Positions 1-6,435 of a stretch of DNA of 6,969 nucleotides are shown in pieces (within the stretch, counting starts at the first letter, position 1; each line of letters opens with the position of its first letter). The notes beneath the pieces were generated by a model. The model was not told where the DNA came from, did not search any database, and saw only the letters and a list, made by a program, of their open reading frames with translations. Where the stretch lies: assembly GCA_002374055.1 (NCBI GenBank), contig DFLA01000032.1, forward strand, positions 2,154 to 9,122, given 5' to 3'. A program made the translations under genes and the position numbers. The DNA comes from Caryophanales bacterium UBA3631 (GTDB taxonomy: Bacteria > Bacillota_I > Bacilli_A > RF39 > UBA660).

Positions 1-62
1 TATATATGAATCATAATAATGATAGATTAGATGAATTTATTAAATTTATTTTGGAGGGATAG
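1..62 (+). CDS. mrnC: C-terminal tail of probable Mini-ribonuclease III (partial)
   Basis: An open frame enters from the left edge (codons begin at base 3) and stops at TAG 60-62. The visible tail reads about 19 residues, including NNDRLDEFIKFILEG. That resembles the family's C-terminus as I remember it, where a short helix with an ERLEEL-like stretch ends the single RNase III-like domain. MrnC is a dimeric RNase that matures 23S rRNA ends. The assignment rests mainly on position: in Bacillus subtilis and many Firmicutes mrnC lies immediately before rlmB. The gap to rlmB is two bases, and the rlmB ribosome binding site lies inside the last codons here, so the two are co-transcribed. With so few residues another protein cannot be excluded. 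Confidence 0.62.
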   Translation, partial: YMNHNNDRLDEFIKFILEG

Positions 63-64
63 TT

Positions 65-757
65 ATGTATGTATATGGAAAAAATGTAGCTTATGAAATA
101 ATTAATGATGAAAGTAAGATTAAAAAGGCTTTTCTTTCAAAAAAATTTGATGATAAGAATATTATTAATATGTTAAATAGGAATAATATTAAGATTAAGT
201 ATTTGGATAAGTTTACAATGGATAAGATGGTTGATGGTAATCATCAGGGTATTATTTTTGATGTTGTTGATTATGAGTATTATGATATTGATGAATTAAT
301 AAGTGATAATGATGATTTGATTGTTATATTGGATCATTTGGAGGATCCTCATAATTTTGGTGCGATTATTCGTACTTGTGAGGCTGCAGGTGTTTCAGGT
401 ATTATTATTCCTAAGGACAGGAGTGTTAGTGTTAATTCTACTGTTATGAAGGTTAGTACTGGTGCTTTAGATAGGGTTAAGGTATGTCAGGTTACTAATT
501 TAGGTCAGAGTATTGATTATTTAAAGAAAAAAGGCTTTTGGATTGTTGGTACTGATATGGATGGTACTGATTATAGAAAGATTGATTATTCTGGTAAGAT
601 AGGTATTATCATTGGTAATGAAGGTAAAGGAATGGGAGATTTAGTAAGTAAGAAGTGTGATTTTATTGCTTCTATTCCTATGAAGGGTAGTATTAATAGT
701 TTGAATGCTAGTGTAGCTGCTGGTATTGTTATTTTTGAAGCAATGGGGAGAAAATAA
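65..757 (+). CDS. rlmB: 23S rRNA 2'-O-ribose methyltransferase RlmB (SpoU/TrmH family)
   Basis: This 230-residue SAM-dependent enzyme of the SPOUT class is expected to methylate the ribose of the guanosine equivalent to E. coli 23S rRNA G2251 in the peptidyl-transferase region. Residues 1-75 form the small N-terminal RNA-binding domain (L30e-like in the family), starting YGKNVAYEII and ending at the HQGI motif (60-63). Residues 85-230 carry the knotted catalytic domain: motif 1 DPHNFGAIIRTCEAAG at 94-109 with Asn97 and Arg103; motif 2 GIIIGNEGKGM at 180-190; motif 3 IPMKGSINSLNASVAAG at 204-220. All expected catalytic and SAM-binding motifs are present and the length is usual. GGAGGG at 53-58 sits six bases before the ATG. 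The gene lies between the probable mrnC and the sigma factor gene, as in Firmicutes, but without yacP. Related tRNA methyltransferases (TrmH, TrmL) share the fold; the N-terminal domain and context favour RlmB. Confidence 0.93.
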   Translation: MYVYGKNVAYEIINDESKIKKAFLSKKFDDKNIINMLNRNNIKIKYLDKFTMDKMVDGNHQGIIFDVVDYEYYDIDELISDNDDLIVILDHLEDPHNFGAIIRTCEAAGVSGIIIPKDRSVSVNSTVMKVSTGALDRVKVCQVTNLGQSIDYLKKKGFWIVGTDMDGTDYRKIDYSGKIGIIIGNEGKGMGDLVSKKCDFIASIPMKGSINSLNASVAAGIVIFEAMGRK

Positions 758-1371
758 TGAAGTATAGTGATATGAATGATTATGAATTACTTTCTTATGT
801 TTCTGAAGATAGTGAGATTGCTAATGATATAATATATGATAAGTATAAACCTCTTATTGTTGAAATTTCTAATAAGTTGTTCCCATATTGTAAGAATTTT
901 GGGGTTGAGATTAATGATTTAATTCAAGAGGGAATGGTTGGTCTTAGTGGTGCTATAAAAACATTTAATGAGTCTCATGATACTACTTTTTATACTTATG
1001 CTTCAAAGTGTATAAATAGGAAAATAATATCATATATAATTACGTTGGGACGTTTAAAAAATAAGGTTTTAAATAGTAGTGTTTTTTTGGAGTTATATGA
1101 TGAGGATCAATCAAATGGTTTTGGTAAGGAGATTGCTGATAATAGTTATAATCCTGAAAATATTTTAATTAGTGAAGAGGGAAAAAATGAGATTTTGAAT
1201 ATAATAGATATGTATTTAACTGATTTTGAAAAGGAAGTAATTAACTTAAAGATTAATGGTTTTAGGTATAAGGAAATTGCTGATATGTTGAATAAGGATG
1301 TTAAGTATATAGATAATACTATTCAAAAAATTAAGAATAAGATTAGATTAAGATTAAATCAAAATATTTAA
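757..1371 (+). CDS. sigH: RNA polymerase sigma factor, SigH (Spo0H) family
   Basis: This 204-residue sigma-70 family protein lacks region 3, as SigH does. Region 2 covers about residues 24-94: the YDKYKPLI helix, the core-binding stretch DLIQEGMVGLSGAIKTF (54-70), and a promoter-melting/-10 reading segment ending NRKIISYI (87-94). Region 4 covers about 150-202, with the LTDFEKEVI helix and a helix-turn-helix from YKEIADMLNKDVKYIDNTIQKIK (171-193) for the -35 element. The order and spacing match Bacillus SigH as I remember it, including the VKYIDNTIQ recognition-helix segment. SigH drives entry into sporulation in Bacillus and competence-type genes in other Firmicutes; which applies here cannot be seen. 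The ATG overlaps the rlmB stop (TAATG), with GGGGAG at 745-750 as ribosome binding site, so translation is probably coupled. The stop codon lies within a terminator hairpin. yacP, normally just upstream, and rpmG-secE-nusG, often downstream, are absent. Confidence 0.88.
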   Translation: MKYSDMNDYELLSYVSEDSEIANDIIYDKYKPLIVEISNKLFPYCKNFGVEINDLIQEGMVGLSGAIKTFNESHDTTFYTYASKCINRKIISYIITLGRLKNKVLNSSVFLELYDEDQSNGFGKEIADNSYNPENILISEEGKNEILNIIDMYLTDFEKEVINLKINGFRYKEIADMLNKDVKYIDNTIQKIKNKIRLRLNQNI

Positions 1372-1380
1372 TCTTTTTTT
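1350..1380 (+). terminator. Intrinsic terminator after sigH
   Basis: A perfect 10-bp inverted repeat, AAGATTAAAT (1350-1359) and ATTTAATCTT (1366-1375), encloses the six-base loop CAAAAT. A run of seven T follows (1374-1380), then a second run of seven after one G (1382-1388). The sigH stop codon TAA (1369-1371) is inside the right arm. The stem has only one G-C pair, so it may be a modest terminator that leans on the double T tract. Confidence 0.75.
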
Positions 1381-1389
1381 GTTTTTTTC

Positions 1390-1418
1390 TATCATATTTT
1401 TTTTTATTATGTTATAAT
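1390..1418 (+). promoter_or_regulatory. Sigma-A type extended -10 promoter for the coiled-coil gene
   Basis: A consensus -10 TATAAT (1413-1418) is preceded by TG one base away (TGTTATAAT from 1410), an extended -10. The hexamer 17 bases upstream, TATCAT (1390-1395), is a poor -35. The spacer contains nine consecutive T (1397-1405). Transcription would start near 1425, giving a leader of about 27 bases that holds AAAGGGGA (1438-1445) before the ATG at 1452. Confidence 0.72.
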
Positions 1419-1451
1419 GTATAAAGAATAGGTAAGTAAAGGGGAATATTT

Positions 1452-2348
1452 ATGAATAATGAAAATATGATGAATTTATTTAATGGAACTTCTAATATAG
1501 AAAATTCTTTTGATTTTAGTGGTAATTGGAATGATAGTTCTATTATAGATGATGATGATATAATAATAGGTTCATCTGATAAATCTGATGATTCTGATTT
1601 TGTTTTTGATAGTTCTTTTGATGATGATAGTAATGTTTTAAATGTAAGTAATGATAGTTCTTCTAATGTTTCTTTTAGTGGTAATGAATTGAATTATGAT
1701 GAGTCAAGTTCTGAATTGGATAGTTTTTTTGATAGTATTTATAATGGTGTTGAGGACGCAAATGATTTGATTACTAAGATTAATTTAAAGAAACAAACTT
1801 TGGCTGAAACTGAGAAGGAAATTGCTAATTTAAAGGAACAAATTGATAGAGAAAGACAAGAGTTTTCTAAGTATATGGATTCACAAAGACATGCTCTTGA
1901 AATTGAGAGAAAACAGTTAAAAGAGAAAACTGAGTTACAAAGATTACGTTTATCTGAAGAAAGTGCTCAAGTTAAAAATGATACTGAGGTTAAGAATAAT
2001 GAGTTAGAGCTTAGAGAACAAAAGTTAAAAGTAGAAGTTGAAAAATTAGAAATGCAAAAGGCAAATTTTGCTAAGTATAAAGAGGTTGAAGAAGAAAAAA
2101 TTAAAAATGGTTTTGATAAATTAAAGATTGAAAAGGAACAATTAGATAAAGAGAAAGAATTGAATATGCAAACTTTTGAGAATAATAAGAAAGAGTTTGA
2201 GATTGAAAAAGAACATTTTGAAAGAATAAAGCAAATTGAGGAGTCTAAAATAAAATCTGAAAGAGAGAATTTAAATAAGAATTGTGAAAGATTTAAGAGA
2301 TTGATATCTGGTCTTTCTAGTAATTTTAATAGTATGCCAAATGAATAG
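1452..2348 (+). CDS. Hypothetical protein: acidic Ser/Asp-rich N-terminus plus long charged coiled coil
   Basis: I do not recognise this 298-residue protein. Residues 1-100 are low-complexity and probably disordered. They hold 18 Asp, 5 Glu and 23 Ser but only one Lys and no Arg, with short hydrophobic patches (IIDDDDIII at 31-39, FVFDSSF at 50-56). Residues 102-285 are almost entirely Lys/Glu/Gln/Leu-rich with heptad-like spacing and no proline or glycine except Gly220, which predicts one long, nearly unbroken coiled coil. The last 13 residues are again flexible (GLSSNFNSMPNE). There is no signal peptide, membrane segment, LPXTG or zinc motif, so it should be cytoplasmic. Candidate roles such as scaffold, filament, polar marker or nucleoid/cell-division accessory are only inference. 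It forms its own transcription unit, with promoter at 1390-1418, ribosome binding site AAAGGGGA, and terminator overlapping its stop. Codon use matches the neighbours, so nothing suggests recent transfer. Confidence 0.85.
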   Translation: MNNENMMNLFNGTSNIENSFDFSGNWNDSSIIDDDDIIIGSSDKSDDSDFVFDSSFDDDSNVLNVSNDSSSNVSFSGNELNYDESSSELDSFFDSIYNGVEDANDLITKINLKKQTLAETEKEIANLKEQIDRERQEFSKYMDSQRHALEIERKQLKEKTELQRLRLSEESAQVKNDTEVKNNELELREQKLKVEVEKLEMQKANFAKYKEVEEEKIKNGFDKLKIEKEQLDKEKELNMQTFENNKKEFEIEKEHFERIKQIEESKIKSERENLNKNCERFKRLISGLSSNFNSMPNE

Positions 2349-2366
2349 TCCTATTGGGCTATTTTT
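2344..2366 (+). terminator. Intrinsic terminator after the coiled-coil gene
   Basis: AATAGTCC (2344-2351) pairs with GGGCTATT (2356-2363) around the four-base loop TATT, with one G-U pair, and is followed by T to 2366 (five T in total from 2362). The stop codon TAG (2346-2348) is part of the left arm. This stem is richer in G-C than the other terminators here. The T tract is short because the next promoter begins almost at once. Confidence 0.72.
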
Positions 2367-2367
2367 A

Positions 2368-2376
2368 TGTTATAAT
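2368..2376 (+). promoter_or_regulatory. Extended -10 promoter for the U32 protein gene
   Basis: TGTTATAAT gives a consensus -10 (TATAAT at 2371-2376) with the extended TGN element. No good -35 is present: the 17-base-spaced position (2348-2353) is GTCCTA and falls inside the preceding terminator hairpin. Transcription would start near 2383, leaving a leader of only about 11 bases that consists essentially of the ribosome binding site AGGTGA (2383-2388). Confidence 0.6.
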
Positions 2377-2393
2377 TTTTTTAGGTGATTTTT

Positions 2394-4532
2394 ATGAAGA
2401 AACCAGAATTGCTTGCGCCTGCAGGGAGTATTGAAGCGTTATATGCAGCTATAGAGGCTGGTTGTGATGCAGTTTATTTAAGTGGTAAAAAATATGGCGC
2501 TAGAAGTTTTGCTAGTAATTTTTCTGATATAGAGTTAATTGATGCTATAAAATATTGTCATTTATATGGTGTTAAGGTTTATGTTACTGTTAATACTATT
2601 ATTTATGAGGAAGAGGTTGATGATTTTATCTCTTATGTTGATTTTTTGCATTTTAATAATGTTGATGCTATTATCATGCAAGATATTGGTATGGTTGATT
2701 TAGTTAGAAAACTTTATCCATATTTGGAGATTCATATTTCTACTCAAATGCATGTTCATAATTTAGAGGGTGTTAAGTTTTTTGAGAATATGGGTTTGAA
2801 ACGTGTTGTTTTAGCTCGTGAAACTAGTATTGATGATATTAAAAATATTAAGAAGAATAGTAATGTTGATATTGAGGTTTTTGTTCATGGTGCTTTATGT
2901 GTTTCATATTCTGGTCAATGTTTGATGAGTAGTTTGATTGGTGGTAGAAGTGGTAATCGTGGTGCATGTGCTCAGTGTTGTAGATTACCTTATGATTTGA
3001 TTAGTGATGGCAAGAAGGTTAATCGTGATAAGTATTTAATTAGTACTAAGGATTTGATGACTCTTAATCACATTGGTGAGTTAATTGAAAGTGGTATTGA
3101 TAGTTTTAAGATTGAAGGTCGTATGAAAAGGCCTGAGTATGTTTTTTTAATTGTTAGTCTTTATCGTAAGGCTATTGATTCTTATTTTGATATGGGATTT
3201 GTAAATATAAGTGATGATGATATAAAGTCAATGAAGATGATTTTTAACAGGGGTTTTACTGATGGTTTTTTGTTTAATCAAAAGTATATTGTTAATTCTA
3301 AAAGACCTAATCATATGGGTATTGAAATCGGTAAAGTTGTTGATTATAAAAATGGGTATGCTTATGTTAAGTTAAGTGATGATTTGAATGTTCATGATGG
3401 TATTAGAATTGTAGGTAAAAAGGATGTTGGTTTAAGCATTGATAAGATGTTTGTTGATAATAAGGATGTTATTCATGCTTGTGGTGGCTCTGTTGTTAAG
3501 TTTAAGTGTGACAGTGTTTTGAGGGATTCTTTTGTTTTGAAAACTACTGATTTTTTACAGATTAGTGAAATAAACGATATAATTAATTCTAGGTCTAGGA
3601 AAGTTTTAATTAATGGTTTAATAAGATTAAGTAAGGATAATCAAATTTATTTGGAGTTATCTGATGGTATTAATACTGTTAGTGTTAGTGATTATTTGGT
3701 TGAAGGCGCTATTAGGCGTTCTATTAAAAAGGAAGATGTTATTAAGCAAATTGATAGATTAGGTGGAACTGTTTTTAAATTTGATAGGTTAGATGTTATA
3801 TTAGATGATAATGTGTTTGTTCCTGTTTCTTATTTAAATGATATAAGAAGAAGATGTATTGAGTTACTTGTTTCTAAAAGATTATATAGTACTAATTATA
3901 TTAAGGGTAGTTATAGTATTAGTGTTTTTGATTATGATCATGTATGTAAGAAAAGTTGCTTAATTGAGGATGCTTCTTTATATGATAAGTATAAGGATTA
4001 TGATTATGTTTATATTGATAATTATGATGATTTTAAAAAATTAAATTATTCTAATGTTTATTATAAGGTTCCTCGTGTTAATTATGGTTATTTTGATATT
4101 TCTTCTAGGGTTTTAGTTGGAGAAATTGGTAGTTTATATAGGTATAGTGATGTTGATACTGATTTTAGTTTTAATGTTGTTAATTCTTATAGTGTTGCTT
4201 TTTTACATAGTATTGGTGTTAATAAGGTTACTTTGTCATATGAGCTTGATTTAGTTAAGATTAAGAGTATTATTGATTCTTATCATGAAAGGTATGGTGC
4301 TCATCCTAATTTGGAGGTTATTGTTGATTCTCACGAAGAGGTAATGGTTTCTAAATTAAATTTATTTGATTTTTATAATATAAAAAATGGTAGTTTAAGG
4401 GATAGGTTTGGTAATTTATATCCTATAAAAATTAAGAATGGTTTGATGTATATTTATAATTTTAAAAGAAGAAGTATGGATATAGATTATTTGTATAACA
4501 TTGGTATTAATGTTGTTAGAATTAATGTTTAA
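2394..4532 (+). CDS. U32-family protein (RlhA-like 23S rRNA cytidine hydroxylation enzyme, annotated as U32 peptidase/collagenase)
   Basis: The start is taken as ATG 2394, not the in-frame GTG 2385. MKKPELLAPAGS is the family's usual N-terminus, and AGGTGA (2383-2388), which contains that GTG, is the ribosome binding site. The product is 712 residues. Residues 1-265 form the U32 barrel: ELLAPAG (5-11), AGCDAVYLSG (22-31), the U32 signature at 161-179 (Glu161, His165, Gly166, Cys169, Gly174, Cys176, Ser179), CAQCC (192-196) and FKIEGRMKRPEY (238-249). Cys169, Cys176, Cys192 and Cys196 are the likely [4Fe-4S] ligands. Residues 305-500 form a beta-rich middle part of the long DUF3656-type architecture, and 500-712 a divergent C-terminal domain. 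Members once called collagenases include RlhA (ho5C2501 of 23S rRNA) and TrhP (tRNA ho5U); length and architecture favour RlhA-type, but substrate is not proven. The gene stands alone between its own promoter and terminator. Confidence 0.85.
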   Translation: MKKPELLAPAGSIEALYAAIEAGCDAVYLSGKKYGARSFASNFSDIELIDAIKYCHLYGVKVYVTVNTIIYEEEVDDFISYVDFLHFNNVDAIIMQDIGMVDLVRKLYPYLEIHISTQMHVHNLEGVKFFENMGLKRVVLARETSIDDIKNIKKNSNVDIEVFVHGALCVSYSGQCLMSSLIGGRSGNRGACAQCCRLPYDLISDGKKVNRDKYLISTKDLMTLNHIGELIESGIDSFKIEGRMKRPEYVFLIVSLYRKAIDSYFDMGFVNISDDDIKSMKMIFNRGFTDGFLFNQKYIVNSKRPNHMGIEIGKVVDYKNGYAYVKLSDDLNVHDGIRIVGKKDVGLSIDKMFVDNKDVIHACGGSVVKFKCDSVLRDSFVLKTTDFLQISEINDIINSRSRKVLINGLIRLSKDNQIYLELSDGINTVSVSDYLVEGAIRRSIKKEDVIKQIDRLGGTVFKFDRLDVILDDNVFVPVSYLNDIRRRCIELLVSKRLYSTNYIKGSYSISVFDYDHVCKKSCLIEDASLYDKYKDYDYVYIDNYDDFKKLNYSNVYYKVPRVNYGYFDISSRVLVGEIGSLYRYSDVDTDFSFNVVNSYSVAFLHSIGVNKVTLSYELDLVKIKSIIDSYHERYGAHPNLEVIVDSHEEVMVSKLNLFDFYNIKNGSLRDRFGNLYPIKIKNGLMYIYNFKRRSMDIDYLYNIGINVVRINV

Positions 4533-4550
4533 TTCTTGTTTATTTTTCTT
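4518..4550 (+). terminator. Intrinsic terminator after the U32 gene
   Basis: AGAATTAA (4518-4525) and TTAATTCT (4529-4536) form a perfect 8-bp stem with the tight loop TGT, followed by a T-rich stretch (TTGTTTATTTTTCTT from about 4536). The stop codon TAA (4530-4532) lies in the right arm. The T-rich tail also contains the -35 element of the next promoter. The stem has few G-C pairs, so read-through into cdsA is possible. Confidence 0.6.
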
Positions 4551-4564
4551 AACTGTATTATAAT
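4536..4564 (+). promoter_or_regulatory. Sigma-A promoter for the cdsA-rseP operon
   Basis: TTGTTT (4536-4541), 17 bases, then TATAAT (4559-4564): a near-consensus sigma-A promoter. The expected start is near 4571, with a leader of about 17 bases holding AGGAGGG (4578-4584). The -35 overlaps the tail of the preceding terminator. Confidence 0.75.
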
Positions 4565-4587
4565 ATTAGTAGTAAATAGGAGGGTAT

Positions 4588-5394
4588 ATGAACAAGAAAA
4601 TAATAAGTTCTATAATAATGTTTTTGATTTTAGTTTTTGTTTTTTCTATAGGTGGCGCTATTTATAATACTTTTATTTATATTCTTTCTTTGCTAGCTAT
4701 GAATGAATTTATAAGTGTTAAGGAATCTAAAAAGGATGTTCCATTACTTATTAGAACAATATGTTTTATTTCTATTTCTTTTTTGACTTTTTCTAATATA
4801 AGTGGTGATTCTTTAATTCTTTCTATTGATTATAGAATATTATCTGGCATTTTTTTACTTTTTTTAATTCCTAGTATTATTTATCATGATAGAAGTTTAT
4901 ATAGTATTAATGATGCTTTTTATTTGATTGGTGGTGTACTTTTTCTTGGTATTTCATATTCTTTAATGATTGTAATTCATAATATGGATTATAATATGCT
5001 TATTTATTTGATTTTGATTGCTACTATGACTGATATGTATTCTTTTATTACTGGTAATTTAATTGGTCGCAGGAAGTTATTAGCTGATATTTCCCCATGT
5101 AAAACTATTGAGGGTATGATTGGTGGTATTATATTTGGTACTTTTGTTCCGGTTGTATTTTATTTAACTGTTATTAATACTTCTTTTGATGTAGTAATTA
5201 TTGGTTTTATCACGTTGTTTTTAAGTGTTTTGGCTAGCATTGGTGATTTATGTTTTTCTGCTATTAAAAGGTATTTTAATAAAAAGGATTTTTCTCAATT
5301 GATTCCTGGACATGGTGGAATTTTGGATAGATTTGATAGTATAATTTTTGTATTATTAGGATTTATGTTTTTTGTTAATATTATAGGAGGTTAA
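4588..5394 (+). CDS. cdsA: Phosphatidate cytidylyltransferase (CDP-diacylglycerol synthase)
   Basis: This integral membrane enzyme makes CDP-diacylglycerol from phosphatidic acid and CTP, the branch point for phosphatidylglycerol and cardiolipin. At 268 residues it has normal family length, with about seven to eight hydrophobic segments (near 6-22, 26-38, 57-68, 84-98, 110-130, 137-146, 180-195, 201-218, 251-266). The complete CDS signature lies at 224-250: Ser224, Lys227-Arg228, Lys233-Asp234, the PGHGG block (240-244) and the metal-binding Asp247, Asp250. Upstream are the family blocks TDMYSFITGNLIGRRKL (148-164) and SPCKTIEG (169-176). The ATG is preceded by AGGAGGG. cdsA and rseP are neighbours in many bacteria, usually with uppS and dxr; those two are absent, and the operon begins here with its own promoter. 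The final codons also encode the rseP ribosome binding site. Confidence 0.95.
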   Translation: MNKKIISSIIMFLILVFVFSIGGAIYNTFIYILSLLAMNEFISVKESKKDVPLLIRTICFISISFLTFSNISGDSLILSIDYRILSGIFLLFLIPSIIYHDRSLYSINDAFYLIGGVLFLGISYSLMIVIHNMDYNMLIYLILIATMTDMYSFITGNLIGRRKLLADISPCKTIEGMIGGIIFGTFVPVVFYLTVINTSFDVVIIGFITLFLSVLASIGDLCFSAIKRYFNKKDFSQLIPGHGGILDRFDSIIFVLLGFMFFVNIIGG

Positions 5395-5395
5395 T

Positions 5396-6427
5396 ATGAC
5401 TTTAATTTATATGGTTTTAATTTTGGGTATTATTGTTTTTATTCATGAGTTTGGACATTTTTTGTTTGCTAAACGTGCAGGTATTTATGTTTATGAATTT
5501 TCGTTGGGTATGGGGCCTAGAATTTTTAAATTTAAACGTAAGAATGATGAGACTGAGTATTCTTTAAGGTTATTACCTATAGGTGGTTATGTTCAGATGG
5601 CTGGTGAGGAATTAGAGGTTGATGAAAAGATTCCTAGTGAAATGAGAATGCAATCTAAGACATGGGCTCAACGTTTTTTAACTATTATTGCAGGTATTAT
5701 GTTTAATTTTATATTGGCTATTTTAGTATTTTTTATAATTGGTTTATGGAATGGTTCTTCTCAAAATAAGCCTTATATTAATTATGTTGAAGAGGGTGTT
5801 AATAGCGACATTGTTAATGAAGGTGACAGGATTATTGCTGTTAATGGTCATAAGGTTGTTTTTACTGATGTTTTGGTTTTGGATGTTCAGTTGAATAATG
5901 GTAAGCCTTTAAATTTAACTCTTCAGGATTCTGATGGTAATAGTAGAGATGTTGTTTTAAATCCAATTGAGGTTAATGGAGATGGTAAGGTTAGTTATAA
6001 GTATGGTATAGGTCTTGGGGATCAAGTTAAGCATGGTATCTTTGAGGCGATAAAGTATTCTTTTTCTAAGTTTGCTAGTTTAGTTACTCAAATGTTTTTA
6101 GTAATTGTTAATTTGTTTACTGGTAAGTTAGGTATTTCTAGTATGTCTGGTCCAGTTGGAATATTTAATGTTGTTGGTGAAAGTGCTAAGGCAGGCTTTA
6201 TTAATTTAGTTTACTTAGTTGGATTTATAAGTTTAAATGTTGGATTTATGAATTTGCTTCCTATTCCTGCATTAGATGGTGGTAGAATTTTATTTTTGAT
6301 AATTGAAAAGATTAAGGGAAGTAAAGTTGATATGAAGGTTGAAAATACTATTCATACTATTGGTTTTGCATTGCTTATGATATTGATGTTAGTTATAACT
6401 TTTAATGATATTTTAAGGTTATTTTAG
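5396..6427 (+). CDS. rseP: Site-2 zinc metalloprotease RseP/RasP (M50 family)
   Basis: This intramembrane protease cuts membrane-bound substrates such as anti-sigma factors, signal-peptide remnants and cell-division proteins. Of the 343 residues, the first membrane helix (about 1-24) carries the zinc site HEFGH (His17, Glu18, His21). GGYVQMAG (63-70) follows, then a second helix (about 93-117). A single PDZ domain spans roughly 125-205, with GDRIIAVNG at 143-151. SGPVGI (251-256) precedes the C-terminal helices, and NLLPIPALDGGR (286-297) supplies the third zinc ligand, Asp294. A final helix covers 320-339. One PDZ domain is the Gram-positive RasP arrangement; E. coli RseP has two. All catalytic residues are present. 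The ATG lies one base after the cdsA stop, with AGGAGGT (5385-5391) inside cdsA, so translation is tightly linked. No anti-sigma factor gene is visible nearby, so its substrate here is unknown. Confidence 0.95.
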   Translation: MTLIYMVLILGIIVFIHEFGHFLFAKRAGIYVYEFSLGMGPRIFKFKRKNDETEYSLRLLPIGGYVQMAGEELEVDEKIPSEMRMQSKTWAQRFLTIIAGIMFNFILAILVFFIIGLWNGSSQNKPYINYVEEGVNSDIVNEGDRIIAVNGHKVVFTDVLVLDVQLNNGKPLNLTLQDSDGNSRDVVLNPIEVNGDGKVSYKYGIGLGDQVKHGIFEAIKYSFSKFASLVTQMFLVIVNLFTGKLGISSMSGPVGIFNVVGESAKAGFINLVYLVGFISLNVGFMNLLPIPALDGGRILFLIIEKIKGSKVDMKVENTIHTIGFALLMILMLVITFNDILRLF

Positions 6428-6435
6428 GGTTTTTT

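Noticed and set aside
1419..1451. A SigH-dependent promoter before the coiled-coil gene (GAAT at 1426-1429)
   Set aside because: No AGGA-type -35 lies at suitable spacing upstream, and a consensus sigma-A -10 explains the region.
1548..1559. Four GAT repeats as a possible slippage or phase-variation tract
   Set aside because: Only four in-frame units coding for Asp in an Asp-rich protein; slippage would not shift the frame and the run is too short to stand out.
2385..2393. Upstream GTG start for the U32 protein, adding three residues
   Set aside because: The GTG is part of the ribosome binding site AGGTGA, and the following ATG gives the family-typical start MKKPELLAPAG.
4533..4587. Riboswitch or leader regulation ahead of cdsA
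   Set aside because: The space is only 55 bases and is fully used by the terminator tail, promoter and ribosome binding site.
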